Shown here piece by piece: positions 25,512 to 33,988 of a stretch of DNA of 44,963 nucleotides. The notes below the pieces were generated by a model that was not told the origin of the DNA, made no database searches, and saw only the letters and a list, made by a program, of their open reading frames with translations. Origin of the DNA: Lachnospiraceae bacterium (GTDB taxonomy: Bacteria > Bacillota > Clostridia > Lachnospirales > Lachnospiraceae). The first letter of the stretch is position 1; the number at the start of each line of letters is the position of its first letter. The position numbers and the translations under genes were made by a program. Location: positions 1 through 44,963 of the forward strand of contig JAJPXQ010000021.1 of assembly GCA_021205385.1 (NCBI GenBank). The letters are read 5' to 3'.

Positions 25512-26138
25512 TCACTCTGCAAAGAGCATCACAGTCTGCGCCTCGTCATCGTCATCCGCCCAGATCAGACAGGCTGTTCCCACCTCGATATCTTCCAGAG
25601 TTACGATATTCTTTGTAAGATAAGGCGTAATCCGCGCATCGTCCGGAATCCTGTAGGTGCGCCCGTCCGTGGCGGTCAGACTTAGGCCGCCGTCATCCTC
25701 TTCGACTTTTGCCGCTATCGCATACTGCGGCGTGCGGCTGTCCTCCGGAATATTTACAATCACCATATAAGGCGTCGTCTGCGGCGGCAGAGACATCGTC
25801 ATCTCCGACCCCAGATAGGCCTCAAAGCTGCCGGTCTCCACCTCATCCAGCGACACCGGCAGCCCTGTGGAGGCGTCCAGCACATAAGTCTCCTCGCTGA
25901 TGGTCAGCTCGATTTCCCCTGTCGAGGACACATCTGACTGGTTGTCGACAACAATCACGCCGTCATAAGTATCTGTCACGACGCCCCAGATACGGATCGG
26001 TGTCGCCAGATCTGTCTCTGCCTCGTCTGTCTCTGCTTCGTCTGTTTCTGTCCCGTCTGTCACATGATCTCCGCAGCCTGCCAGCAGAACCGATAAAAGA
26101 ACTGCCGTGAACCACAGGCAATATTTTTTCTTCACCAT
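25512..26138 (-). CDS. Putative lipoprotein, function unknown
   Basis: A 208-aa lipoprotein: signal MVKKKYCLWFTAVLLSVLLAGC with lipobox LLAGC (Cys22), then an acidic repetitive linker (TETDEAETDEAETD), then a mostly beta region of about 160 residues containing two similar segments (GVVTDTYDGVIVVDNQ and SLTATDGRTYRIPDDA) that look like small OB-like or barrel folds. The family is not recognised. The ATG at 26138 is chosen over longer frames because GAGAGGTG precedes it and the signal peptide starts there. It is expected to sit on the outer face of the membrane. NAT follows on the same strand. Confidence 0.75.
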   Translation of the reverse strand: MVKKKYCLWFTAVLLSVLLAGCGDHVTDGTETDEAETDEAETDLATPIRIWGVVTDTYDGVIVVDNQSDVSSTGEIELTISEETYVLDASTGLPVSLDEVETGSFEAYLGSEMTMSLPPQTTPYMVIVNIPEDSRTPQYAIAAKVEEDDGGLSLTATDGRTYRIPDDARITPYLTKNIVTLEDIEVGTACLIWADDDDEAQTVMLFAE

Positions 26139-26171
26139 TACACCTCTCTTTTCTTTCTGAAGTTTATACGC

Positions 26172-26177
26172 TATAAT
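26172..26177 (+). promoter_or_regulatory. Perfect -10 box for the M50 protease gene
   Basis: TATAAT at 26172-26177, with a poor -35 (TTTTCT, 17-bp spacer). The start would be about 36 nt before the ATG at 26220. AAGGAGA precedes the ATG; an earlier ATG at 26213 is out of frame. Confidence 0.5.
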
Positions 26178-26219
26178 GCATAGGAGAGCGAACAAACATT
26201 CAGAAGGAGATATGACGTC

Positions 26220-26894
26220 ATGCTCAACTACTATCTTTCCCAACTTCAGTCCATTTTGTATGTGATCCCGGGCGCGATGATCGCCATCATCCTCCATGAA
26301 TGCGCCCACGGCTGGGTTTCGGACCAGCTCGGCGATCCGACGCCGCGCGCTTCGGGGCGTCTCTCCCTGAATCCTCTGAAACACTTTGACCTCATGGGAA
26401 CGATCTGCCTGCTCATCTTTCACATGGGCTGGGCGAAGCCTGTCCCGATCAACCCGCGCTATTACCGCGACCAGAAAAAGGGCATCATCCTCGTGTCGCT
26501 TGCCGGGCCGGTGACAAATTTCATTCTGGCTTTCCTTTCCCTGCTGATCTATGGTCTCACCCTGCTCTACGCCCCCGCCGATTCCTCACTGTGGGATACG
26601 ATCATCCTGCTTGTCTACTACAGCGCGATCATCAACATCGGTCTCGGCGTCTTCAATCTGATCCCTTTCCCGCCGCTCGACGGTTCCCATGTACTCGAGG
26701 AACTGATCCCGGCCGTCAGACGCTTCTATCAGCGTTATCAGCTGTACGGCAGCCTGATCCTGATCGTACTGCTCGTATCGGGAGCCTTAAGCCGCCCGCT
26801 GTCATATCTGGACAATGCGATCCTGAACGGGATGTGGCGAATCATCTACCTGATACTGATTCATCTGCCCACACTTCCGACCGGGATCCTCTGA
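26220..26894 (+). CDS. Site-2-type intramembrane metalloprotease (peptidase M50)
   Basis: A 224-aa polytopic protein. The zinc motif HECAH in IILHECAHGWVSDQLGD lies in the first membrane segment, and the second zinc ligand Asp in NLIPFPPLDGSHVLEE. NPRYYRDQKKGIILVSLAGPVTNF is a typical internal segment of the short, one-domain family found in Firmicutes. It would cleave membrane-embedded substrates; none can be named. The 3' end abuts the convergent coaX gene with no gap. Confidence 0.88.
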   Translation: MLNYYLSQLQSILYVIPGAMIAIILHECAHGWVSDQLGDPTPRASGRLSLNPLKHFDLMGTICLLIFHMGWAKPVPINPRYYRDQKKGIILVSLAGPVTNFILAFLSLLIYGLTLLYAPADSSLWDTIILLVYYSAIINIGLGVFNLIPFPPLDGSHVLEELIPAVRRFYQRYQLYGSLILIVLLVSGALSRPLSYLDNAILNGMWRIIYLILIHLPTLPTGIL

Positions 26895-27662
26895 TCAGCT
26901 CTGATTCTTTTCATAAATAATCTTCAGGCCCTTGAGCAGCAGCGCGTCGTCGAGGATGATTTCGCGTCTGCAATAGGGGATCAGCGTCTTTGCAAGCCCG
27001 CCCGTCGCGATGACGGTCAGTTTTTCTCCCAGCTCCTCCTCCATACGGTCGAGCATGCCATCAATCAGCGCCACGTTTCCATAGAAAACGCCGCTCTTCA
27101 TACAGTCGACGGTATTCTTCCCGATCAGCCGCGCCGGCGCCTCCAGGCTGATCTTCGGCAGCTGCGCGGTGCGGGCCGTCAGCGTGTCCGCGGAAATACG
27201 CATGCCCGGAATGATCGCGCCGCCAATATAATTTTTCTTCGCATCGACCACACAGATCGTCGTGGCCGTCCCCATATCAATAATCGCTGCGGGCACCGGA
27301 TACTCGTTGACTACCGCAACCGCGTTCACAATGCGGTCGCTGCCGACCTGCCGCGGATCGTCCATCAGAATGTTGAGCCCGGTCTTCACACCCGGCCCGA
27401 TGACCATCACTTCCCGGTTCAGAATCTTTTCCATCGAGCGCCGGACAATATTCGTCACCGGCGGTACAACCGAGGAAATAATGCCGCCGTCCAGTTCTTT
27501 AATCGAAACGTCATGCAGTTCCATAATGTTCTTGAAACTGATCGCGTACTCCAGCTCCGTTCTGGTAGAGACCGTCGAGAGACGCTCCACAAAGCAGATC
27601 TCATCCCCCTGAACACAGCCCACCACAATATTTGTATTTCCAATATCTACTGCAAGTATCAT
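26895..27662 (-). CDS. coaX: Type III pantothenate kinase CoaX
   Basis: A 255-aa CoaX that phosphorylates pantothenate, the first step of CoA synthesis, without feedback inhibition by CoA. Visible motifs: MILAVDIGNTNIVVG (phosphate 1), GSDRIVNAVAVVN (about 102-114), IDMGTATTICVVD (phosphate 2, about 125-137), GGAIIPGMRIS and VIATGGLAKTL. The ATG at 27662 gives the canonical MILAVDIGNTN start with AGGAG 9 nt upstream; the ATG at 27668 has only 3 nt spacing. It is divergent from coaBC, the next pathway enzyme. Confidence 0.95.
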   Translation of the reverse strand: MILAVDIGNTNIVVGCVQGDEICFVERLSTVSTRTELEYAISFKNIMELHDVSIKELDGGIISSVVPPVTNIVRRSMEKILNREVMVIGPGVKTGLNILMDDPRQVGSDRIVNAVAVVNEYPVPAAIIDMGTATTICVVDAKKNYIGGAIIPGMRISADTLTARTAQLPKISLEAPARLIGKNTVDCMKSGVFYGNVALIDGMLDRMEEELGEKLTVIATGGLAKTLIPYCRREIILDDALLLKGLKIIYEKNQS

Positions 27663-27766
27663 ATGCATACTCTCCTGTCAGGTTTTATTATGGACAGTGT
27701 AGCATGTTTTCCTTTACTTTTCCATCGTTTTATGCCACACTGATGATAGAGAAGGAGGTTTTCCCC

Positions 27767-28954
27767 ATGCTGAAGAATAAATGCGTGCTGCTCGGCGTCA
27801 CCGGGAGCATCGCCGCCTATAAGATCGCGTCCCTTGCGAGCGCACTGAAGAAGCTGCACTGCGATGTACAGGTCATCATGACCAGAAACGCGCAGCAGTT
27901 CATCACGCCGGTCACCTTCGAGACACTGACCGGCCATAAATGCCTGACCGACACTTTCGACCGGAATTTCACCTTCGAGGTTGAGCATATTTCTGTAGCA
28001 AAGCGGGCGGATCTCGTGCTCGTGGCCCCGGCTACCGCCAATATCATCGGCAAACTCGCCCACGGCATCGCGGACGACATGCTTTCGACCACGGTGCTGG
28101 CCTGCCGCTGTCCGCTGCTGCTCTCCCCGGCGATGAACACCGCCATGTACGAGAATCCGGTCGTACAGGATAATCTTGCCACGTTGAAACGCTACGGCTG
28201 GCAGATCATCGAACCGGCCAGCGGTCATCTGGCCTGCGGCGATACAGGCGCAGGAAAGATGCCGGAACCGGAGACGCTGCTTTCCTATATCACCAGGGAA
28301 CTTGCCTGTGAAAAGGATTTAAGCGGGAAAAAAATACTCGTCACTGCCGGGCCTACGCAGGAGGCAATCGACCCGGTGCGCTATATCACGAACCATTCCA
28401 GCGGAAAGATGGGCTACGCCATCGCGCGCGCTGCAATGCTGCGGGGCGCGGATGTGACGCTTGTCACCGGTCAGACCACACTTACACCGCCGCCTTTTGT
28501 GGATGTCGTCCCGATCGTCTCAGCGGAGGACATGTTCCGCGAGGTATGCGCCCGTTTTCCTGAGCAGGACGCCGTCATCAAAGCTGCCGCAGTCGCAGAC
28601 TACACACCGTCCACGGTCAGCAGTGAAAAAGTCAAGAAAAAAGAAGGCGACATGAGCATCCCTCTCAGGAGAACCCCCGATATTCTACAATACCTCGGCG
28701 AACACCGCCGTGAGGGACAGCGCCTGTGCGGTTTCTCAATGGAGACAGAACACATGCTGGAGAACTCCCGCGTGAAACTCGAAAAGAAACATGTAGACAT
28801 GATTGCAGCGAATAATTTAAAGACAGACGGCGCGGGATTCGGCACCGATACAAACGTACTCACCCTGATCACGAAGGACGGCGCAGAGGAACTTCCTCTC
28901 ATGAGCAAGGATGAAGCGGCGCAGCGCATCCTCGACCGCTTATTCCAGATTTAA
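27767..28954 (+). CDS. coaBC: Bifunctional phosphopantothenoylcysteine decarboxylase / phosphopantothenate-cysteine ligase
   Basis: A 395-aa fused CoaC-CoaB. The decarboxylase (1-185) has GSIAAYK, the His in VEHISVAKRAD, APATANIIGKLAHGIADDML and PAMNTAMYENP. The ligase (190-395) has ILVTAGPTQEAIDPVRYITN, SSGKMGYAIA and KAAAVADYTP. It makes 4'-phosphopantetheine from 4'-phosphopantothenate and cysteine using CTP. The ATG at 27767 has GAAGGAGG 8 nt before it. It is divergent from coaX. The 3' end overlaps the convergent ABC permease gene by 15 nt. Confidence 0.95.
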   Translation: MLKNKCVLLGVTGSIAAYKIASLASALKKLHCDVQVIMTRNAQQFITPVTFETLTGHKCLTDTFDRNFTFEVEHISVAKRADLVLVAPATANIIGKLAHGIADDMLSTTVLACRCPLLLSPAMNTAMYENPVVQDNLATLKRYGWQIIEPASGHLACGDTGAGKMPEPETLLSYITRELACEKDLSGKKILVTAGPTQEAIDPVRYITNHSSGKMGYAIARAAMLRGADVTLVTGQTTLTPPPFVDVVPIVSAEDMFREVCARFPEQDAVIKAAAVADYTPSTVSSEKVKKKEGDMSIPLRRTPDILQYLGEHRREGQRLCGFSMETEHMLENSRVKLEKKHVDMIAANNLKTDGAGFGTDTNVLTLITKDGAEELPLMSKDEAAQRILDRLFQI

Positions 28955-29782
28955 CTTTGTCGAGAGAATCCATTCGGTCAGAATATGGTAGACAGCGGTC
29001 TCGACAGCGGCCCACAGGATGAGAGCAATCATCACAACAATACCGAAGATCTTGCTCTGCTCCAGCAGCGCTTCTATCCACTGTAGATCAAACGCAGCAA
29101 GGATCAGGGTGAAGATCGCCCCCAGTATCCCTGTCAGCGCGCTGAGTGCCACACTGATTCCCAGATAAGAGGCAAAGGCACCGATTCCGCGATGATTCTC
29201 GAAAAGCTGCCCGAGCGCCATCGCCGCATAGAGGCGGTAGATATTGCTCACTGTTGCAAAGAGAAAGAGAAGGATCGCGAGTACCGCCATCGTACACCAC
29301 CAGACTGGATTTTCGAGAAACATGCTCCGAAACGCCTCTCCGACCCAGGAGAAAAGCCAGTGCAGCTCCTTCATGCAAAGAACCAGAAATACAAAGGAGA
29401 TCAGCGCCACAAGCGCACTGACCACGCTGACCAGCAGCGCCGAAACTGCCTTGCCCATGATGAGCTGCCAGGTCTCGACCGGCAGCGTGAAGGCAAGATA
29501 CCCTTCCTCCTTCAGAAGCCCCTTCCAGAAGCGCTGAATGATAAAGAGCAGCGTCAGGACGCTCAGGGCGATGAGGATGCTGAAGAAGAGGACGCTCACC
29601 ACGGTCGTCAGAACGTCACCGCCCAGACTCAGGAACAATCCGTAAAGCATGGAATTATCATCAGAAAAAGTTGCGTTCGCCGAAAGCCCGAACAGCAGCG
29701 AGACAATCGGCGCAAGAATCCAAAGCGGAATAAAAGCCCTGGAGATCGAGCGCATGTCATATTTGATCAATTTTCCCAGCAT
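28940..29782 (-). CDS. ABC transporter permease, ABC-2 type
   Basis: A 280-aa hydrophobic protein with about six membrane segments (around 20-40, 65-85, 100-125, 145-170, 190-220 and 250-272). It has no signal peptide or recognisable domain beyond the ABC-2-like topology. It sits directly after the ATPase gene on the same strand with no gap, so the two should form one exporter of the YtrB/YhcH class. The substrate is unknown. The 3' end overlaps coaBC. Confidence 0.75.
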   Translation of the reverse strand: MLGKLIKYDMRSISRAFIPLWILAPIVSLLFGLSANATFSDDNSMLYGLFLSLGGDVLTTVVSVLFFSILIALSVLTLLFIIQRFWKGLLKEEGYLAFTLPVETWQLIMGKAVSALLVSVVSALVALISFVFLVLCMKELHWLFSWVGEAFRSMFLENPVWWCTMAVLAILLFLFATVSNIYRLYAAMALGQLFENHRGIGAFASYLGISVALSALTGILGAIFTLILAAFDLQWIEALLEQSKIFGIVVMIALILWAAVETAVYHILTEWILSTKLNLE

Positions 29783-30508
29783 CTAACGCACACCACCCTC
29801 GTACAGGTTCATCCGGAATCGCTCCCGAAACACTTCGTCCACAGATTTTCCTTCTTTCTGCCGCAGTTCCTCTGCACTCTCATGGCAAAGGATCTGCCCG
29901 TTCTGAAGAAAAATCACCTCATCCAGCACTTTCTCCACATCTGCAATCAGATGCGTGCTGATCAACACCGTCGCCTCCGGGTTATAATTGTTCAGAATCG
30001 TTGTCAGAATGAAATCCCGTGCCGCCGGGTCAACGCCGGCGATCGGCTCGTCGAGGAGATAAAGCTTCGCTCTGCGGCTCATGACCAGGATCAGCTGAAC
30101 CTTCTCCTGCGTTCCCTTTGAGAGCGACTTCATCCGAAGCCGCGGATCAATGGCGAGCGCCGCGCACATTCCTGCCGCGCGCTCTTCATCGAAATCCTCA
30201 TAAAAGTCGCGAAACAATCCGATCAGATCCATCACCCGCATCCAGTCGGAAAAATAAGGCTTATCCGGAAGATAGCTGACGACAGACTTCGTATAGACGC
30301 CTGGTTCATGCCCGGCGATCCGCAGCGCGCCGCCTTCCGGCTTTAAGAGTCCGTTCAGAATCTTGATCAGCGTCGTCTTTCCGGAACCGTTCGGTCCCAG
30401 CAGCCCGATGATCCGCCCGCTCTCAAGATCGAGATTCACGCCGCGCAGGGCAGGCGTCCTGCCATAGCTCTTCCACAAATCCCGGCACTGCACCGTCAGC
30501 GTTCCCAT
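29783..30508 (-). CDS. ABC transporter ATP-binding protein (YtrB-like)
   Basis: A 241-aa ABC ATPase. Walker A is GPNGSGKTT (about 36-44), the signature appears as SLSKGTQEKVQL (about 132-143), Walker B as KLYLLDEPIAGVD (about 150-162), and the switch His is in STHL. The degenerate signature (SKGTQ instead of LSGGQ) is typical of small GntR-linked exporters of Firmicutes, but no GntR gene is adjacent. AGGAGG precedes the ATG. It lies 24 nt after the acetate-kinase-like gene and may share its promoter. Confidence 0.9.
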   Translation of the reverse strand: MGTLTVQCRDLWKSYGRTPALRGVNLDLESGRIIGLLGPNGSGKTTLIKILNGLLKPEGGALRIAGHEPGVYTKSVVSYLPDKPYFSDWMRVMDLIGLFRDFYEDFDEERAAGMCAALAIDPRLRMKSLSKGTQEKVQLILVMSRRAKLYLLDEPIAGVDPAARDFILTTILNNYNPEATVLISTHLIADVEKVLDEVIFLQNGQILCHESAEELRQKEGKSVDEVFRERFRMNLYEGGVR

Positions 30509-30532
30509 ACACCGCCCTCCTGATGAAATCTC

Positions 30533-31714
30533 TTATCTGTACGCGTAGGTCTTCCGCGCCACTCCCAGCTCCTCATTTGCAGGAATTACATGAATCTTCA
30601 CCGGAGAATCCGCCGTAGAGATCACGGTATTTTCCGTACAGGAAACATTTTTTTCCGGATCAAGCAGAACGCCCATGTGGTGGAGCTGGTCGCAGACAAT
30701 CTGTCTGACATTCGTACCATGCTCCCCGATCCCACCGGTAAAGACCAGATGATCAAGTCCACCGAGCTCCGCATAGTAAGCGCCAATATAGCGGACGATG
30801 CCATTGCAGAAGACGTCGATCGCAAGTCTGGCGCGTTCATTTCCCTGCTCCGCCGCGGCAGTGACATCGCGCAGATCGCCGCTGACGCCGGAAATGCCCA
30901 GCAGACCGCCATGTTTTGTAAGGCCCTCCAGAATTTCATCCAGCTCCATTCCCTCTTTCAGCAGAAAAGGAATAATGAAAGGATCCATATCGCCGCTGCG
31001 GCTCGACTGAATCAGCCCCGCCTGCAGGGAGAGACCGAAGCTCGTGTCCACGCTCCTGCCCTCGTCAATCGCGCAGAGCGAGCCGCTTCCGCCCAGATGA
31101 CAGGAGATCGTCTTCCCGGTGGAACCGTAGAGTTCCGTCAGCGTCTCCGAGACATAACTGTGGGACGCGCCGTGATAACCCATGCGCTCAATGCCGTATT
31201 TCTCATGCCATTCCCACGGAATACCGTAGACTTTCCTCTCCTGCGGAATCGTCTGATGAAAAGCCGTCTCAAACGCGCCTACCAGCATCGCGTCCGGCGT
31301 CAGCTTCTGAAACTGCCGGATTGCTTCAAGATAGGGGATATTGTGCGCAGGCGCGACGACAAGATATTCTTCCATCCCCCGCAGCACTTCCTCCGTCAGC
31401 TCGTGAATACCATAATAATTCTTCGACAATACCGTTTTAAAGCCGATCCTTTCAAGTTCCTTCAGCTCTTTCAGGCTCCCATGCTCCGGATCCAGCAGAC
31501 AGTCCAGAAACATCTGAATGCCTTCCGTGTAGGTCGGGATCGACAGCCTCTCCTGATCAATCCGAAAGCCGTCCGGCTTGCGGAAATGGAAGATTGCGCT
31601 GTCCGTACTCCCGACGCGCTCCACTCTTCCCTCCGCGAGCACCTGGTCGCCCGGCATATTGAAAAGCTTGAATTTCAGGGACGTGCTCCCCGCATTACAT
31701 ACCAGTATCTTCAT
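30533..31714 (-). CDS. Divergent acetate kinase-family (ASKHA) enzyme
   Basis: A 393-aa acetate/propionate/butyrate kinase family member. Many features hold: NAGSTSLKFKLF at the N terminus, His181 in GYHGASH, Arg239 in SSRSGDMDP, and ANEELGVARKTY at the end. Three classical residues differ when aligned by hand to Methanosarcina AckA: Arg91 becomes Lys93 (GFKTVLSK instead of GHRVVHGG), catalytic Asp148 becomes Glu149 (FETAFHQT), and Asn211 becomes Gly209 (HLGGSGS). It is probably a kinase for another short acid, or a slow one. No pta gene is adjacent. AGGAGAT lies before the ATG and a good promoter lies upstream. Confidence 0.82.
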   Translation of the reverse strand: MKILVCNAGSTSLKFKLFNMPGDQVLAEGRVERVGSTDSAIFHFRKPDGFRIDQERLSIPTYTEGIQMFLDCLLDPEHGSLKELKELERIGFKTVLSKNYYGIHELTEEVLRGMEEYLVVAPAHNIPYLEAIRQFQKLTPDAMLVGAFETAFHQTIPQERKVYGIPWEWHEKYGIERMGYHGASHSYVSETLTELYGSTGKTISCHLGGSGSLCAIDEGRSVDTSFGLSLQAGLIQSSRSGDMDPFIIPFLLKEGMELDEILEGLTKHGGLLGISGVSGDLRDVTAAAEQGNERARLAIDVFCNGIVRYIGAYYAELGGLDHLVFTGGIGEHGTNVRQIVCDQLHHMGVLLDPEKNVSCTENTVISTADSPVKIHVIPANEELGVARKTYAYR

Positions 31715-31760
31715 CGTATTGGTATCTCCTTTTTCTCAAAATCCCAAAAAATATGGGTTC

Positions 31761-31789
31761 AGTATAACAAAAAATAACTTTATATGCAA
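31761..31789 (-). promoter_or_regulatory. Sigma-A promoter of the acetate kinase-like gene
   Basis: On the minus strand TTGCAT (31784-31789), 17-bp spacer, TATACT (31761-31766). The start would be near 31754, leaving a leader of about 40 nt. Confidence 0.7.
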
Positions 31790-31827
31790 TATTTGCAAAT
31801 TTATTTGTGAAAACTTCTACAAACCTG

Positions 31828-31856
31828 TTGCATTATTCACAAGGCTGTGCTATGAT
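31828..31856 (+). promoter_or_regulatory. Sigma-A promoter of the folT leader
   Basis: TTGCAT (31828-31833), 17-bp spacer, TATGAT (31851-31856). Transcription would start near 31863, a few bases before the riboswitch. Confidence 0.7.
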
Positions 31857-31872
31857 TTTGGCAAGTAAATAA

Positions 31873-31975
31873 TAGCGAAGTAGAATCTTACGCGTTAAGT
31901 ATCCGTGGATGGGGAGTTGCCGCGGAACGAAAAGCCGAAAAGCTTGCGGTGTTTGATTCGCGCCCGTTGCTACAT
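31873..31975 (+). ncRNA. Tetrahydrofolate (THF) riboswitch
   Basis: The leader carries the conserved THF aptamer core ACGCGTTAAGT (31890-31900) and GCGGTGTTTGATTCGC (31946-31961). A P1-like stem pairs GTAG (31880-31883) with CTAC (31970-31973), an inner stem AATC (31884-31887) with GATT (31955-31958), and a long arm TCCGTGG (31902-31908) with CCGCGGA. The arm loop holds GGGGA for the pseudoknot. The known consensus pairs this aptamer with folT, which is the next gene. The mechanism (translation or termination) is not clear; no strong terminator is seen before the RBS near 32085. Confidence 0.88.
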
Positions 31976-32096
31976 ATGAGTACATCTCAGATGTGGTGCC
32001 AGTATTATTTATGACAGGTCCCTTATCATTGCGGAGGAATCCCCTGCACAGCAGCATTCCCCGTACCCTGCATTTCATCGTGGAGGTGTATTTTTT

Positions 32097-32651
32097 ATGC
32101 AGATTTCCAAAGAAGCTCTGAATTTTAAGAGCCAGGTACAAAACCTGTGCAAAGTCCAGAATCTGTGTATCTGCGGCTTTCTCATCGCCCTTTATGTGGT
32201 GCTGTCCCTCTTCAACATTCCAATCTCAGAGATTATCGAGATTCGCATCGGCTTCCTGGCCTTTATCGCCGCCGGCATGATCGGCGGACCGGTCATGGGC
32301 TTTACGGTCGGCTTTCTCGGCGACGTGCTGAACTGCTTCATCCGCGGATTCGCCTATTTCCCGGGCTTTTCCCTCGGCTACGCGCTCGTCGGCGCACTCT
32401 GCGGACTGGTGCTCTACCGCTCCAGAATTTCAAAGATACGCGCCGCGGCCTGTGCTTTCGTCGAGTTTCTCATCAGCGTCACGCTGACCTCGGCCTGGCT
32501 CTACCTCATGTACGGAACGCCGCTTAGCGTTCTGCTGACGAGCCGGCTTATCAAGTGCACGGTAAACTTTTTCGTGAATATTGTGATCATCTATGTATTT
32601 CTGGAGGCTTTCCAGAGAATCCTTCACGTGGCAATGCCCGCGCGAAGGTAA
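32097..32651 (+). CDS. folT: Folate ECF transporter S component FolT
   Basis: A 184-aa membrane protein with about six segments, of the ECF-type S-component family for folate. Residues about 20-185 are membrane-spanning with IRIGFLAFIAAGMIGGPVMG, GDVLNCFIRGFAYFPGFSLGY and FVEFLISVTLTSAWLYLMYG as family-type stretches. It binds folate and works with shared EcfA/EcfT subunits coded elsewhere. The THF riboswitch in its leader supports folate specificity. GTGGAGGTG precedes the ATG. It is monocistronic, ending at a bidirectional terminator. Confidence 0.9.
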   Translation: MQISKEALNFKSQVQNLCKVQNLCICGFLIALYVVLSLFNIPISEIIEIRIGFLAFIAAGMIGGPVMGFTVGFLGDVLNCFIRGFAYFPGFSLGYALVGALCGLVLYRSRISKIRAAACAFVEFLISVTLTSAWLYLMYGTPLSVLLTSRLIKCTVNFFVNIVIIYVFLEAFQRILHVAMPARR

Positions 32652-32676
32652 GCCCGTTCTGAAAACTCCCTTTCAT

Positions 32677-32719
32677 AAAATGCCGCCTGCGCTCTGTGAA
32701 GAGAGCCATGCGGCATTTT
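32677..32719. terminator. Bidirectional terminator between folT and cbiK
   Basis: AAAATGCCGC pairs with GCGGCATTTT; an inner stem GCTCT/AGAGC sits within. The A/T ends give a U-tail on both strands, serving folT on the plus and cbiK on the minus strand. Confidence 0.85.
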
Positions 32720-32733
32720 CTGTATAACACGCT

Positions 32734-33528
32734 TCAGGCCTGCTCCCGCAGCGCTGCCTTCGCATGCTCCGAGTAGAGCTTTCGGATCCCTTCATATTCC
32801 CCCAGACCTTTCAGCACACACTCCACCTCGAAACCCTCTGCGCGAAAACGCTCCCGCCAGGAATCCTCCGGTCCCGACATATCGTTCACCGCATGATCCC
32901 CTGCCACGACCATAAAGGGTGCCAGAATTACCCTTTTTGCTCCATAGGCTTTCACAAGCTTTACCAGCGACTCGAAGGAAGGATAAGCCTCGACCGTTCC
33001 GACAAAGACATTTGGATAACCCATATCCTTGAACCTGTAATCCAGCGCCGCATAGACAGGATTGACATAGTGCAGCGTCCCATGCCCCATAAACACCAGA
33101 GCCTCATCCGCCGCAAGCGGCCCGCACTCCTCCATCAGAGCGCTGACGACTGCGCGGGAATCCTCCTCGCTGGTCAACAGCGGTGCCCCCATATAAATAT
33201 GCGCAAAACGATCTGCATAGGACATAATTTCCGCCGTCATGCCGTCATTCTCAATGCCGTTGATCACATGCGTCGGCTGTACAAGCAGTTCCGTGATTCC
33301 ATCCGCCAACATCCGTTCCATGGCCTCCTGCACGGTGTCAATCTGCATACCGTCCCTTTTTTTCAGTTTTCGGATAATCATGCCGCTCGTCCACGCCCGG
33401 TACAGGCGCCGCTCCGAAAACGCCTCCGCAAGCTGCCGCTCAATCGCGTCGATATTTTTTTCTCTGGTCTCATTGACGCTCGTGCCAAAGCTGACCACCA
33501 GAAGTCCTTTGTCTTTTGTTCCGTCCAT
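32734..33528 (-). CDS. cbiK: Sirohydrochlorin cobaltochelatase CbiK
   Basis: A 264-aa anaerobic cobaltochelatase that inserts cobalt (or iron, in some species) into sirohydrochlorin for cobalamin or siroheme. The metal-site His are in LVFMGHGTLHYVNP (about 147-160) and MVVAGDHAVNDMSGPE (about 205-220). GLLVVSFGTSVNETR is the typical N terminus. GGAGGACAGGAG precedes the ATG. No other cobalamin genes are in the window. Siroheme would be relevant to the sulfite-reductase-like domain at 9770-12322, though that gene lies far away and a link is only speculative. Confidence 0.9.
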   Translation of the reverse strand: MDGTKDKGLLVVSFGTSVNETREKNIDAIERQLAEAFSERRLYRAWTSGMIIRKLKKRDGMQIDTVQEAMERMLADGITELLVQPTHVINGIENDGMTAEIMSYADRFAHIYMGAPLLTSEEDSRAVVSALMEECGPLAADEALVFMGHGTLHYVNPVYAALDYRFKDMGYPNVFVGTVEAYPSFESLVKLVKAYGAKRVILAPFMVVAGDHAVNDMSGPEDSWRERFRAEGFEVECVLKGLGEYEGIRKLYSEHAKAALREQA

Positions 33529-33632
33529 CTCCTGTCCTCCTGCACCAGAACTTAAATCATTTTTATCCTACCACAGACTTCCCAAAATGAACAGTGCAAA
33601 ACCGACTGAAAATGTCCCGCAATGACCGCGAT

Positions 33633-33661
33633 TTGACAAAACGGCCATTTCCCACTACAAT
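33633..33661 (+). promoter_or_regulatory. Sigma-A promoter of the small DUF6465-like gene
   Basis: TTGACA (33633-33638), 17-bp spacer, TACAAT (33656-33661). The start would be near 33668, about 44 nt before the ATG. Confidence 0.75.
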
Positions 33662-33711
33662 AAAACGGTTGGCAATACACCATGCCTATTTTGAGGAGGA
33701 AAAAAACAATC

Positions 33712-33981
33712 ATGACTAAACAGGCAACAAAAACTACCGATAAAACAATGAAGAAAGAGAAAAAAACTGCGAGAAAAGCAAAGTCGACGATCTGCGTGGA
33801 GATGGGCGATCTGAGCGTAGATGTCTCCGGCGTCCGGGACGCGGTGAAGAAGGCCGTAAAGGCGCAGGGACTCGACGCCCAGGAACTGAAAGTTTACATC
33901 AACACTGCCGAACAGGCCGCCTACTATACGATCGACGGGCAGGGCGATGAGAGCTTCCGGATTGACCTGAAAGAGTTGTAA
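33712..33981 (+). CDS. Small conserved protein, DUF6465-like
   Basis: An 89-aa protein. Residues 1-25 are very basic and low-complexity (TKQATKTTDKTMKKEKKTA). The rest (STICVEMGDLSVDVSGVRDAVKKAVKAQG...) forms an alpha/beta-like segment resembling DUF6465 proteins common in Lachnospiraceae. There is no signal peptide or membrane segment. The ATG at 33712 is chosen over one at 33682 because GAGGAGG lies upstream, although at 12 nt. It has its own promoter and is followed, without an obvious terminator, by the promoter of the ZTP-riboswitch operon. Function is unknown; a nucleoid- or RNA-associated role is a guess from the basic tail. Confidence 0.7.
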   Translation: MTKQATKTTDKTMKKEKKTARKAKSTICVEMGDLSVDVSGVRDAVKKAVKAQGLDAQELKVYINTAEQAAYYTIDGQGDESFRIDLKEL

Positions 33982-33988
33982 ATTTTTC

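Noticed and set aside
26139..26423. N-terminal extension of the lipoprotein
   Set aside because: It would bury a clear signal peptide and lipobox and overlap the divergent M50 gene and its promoter.
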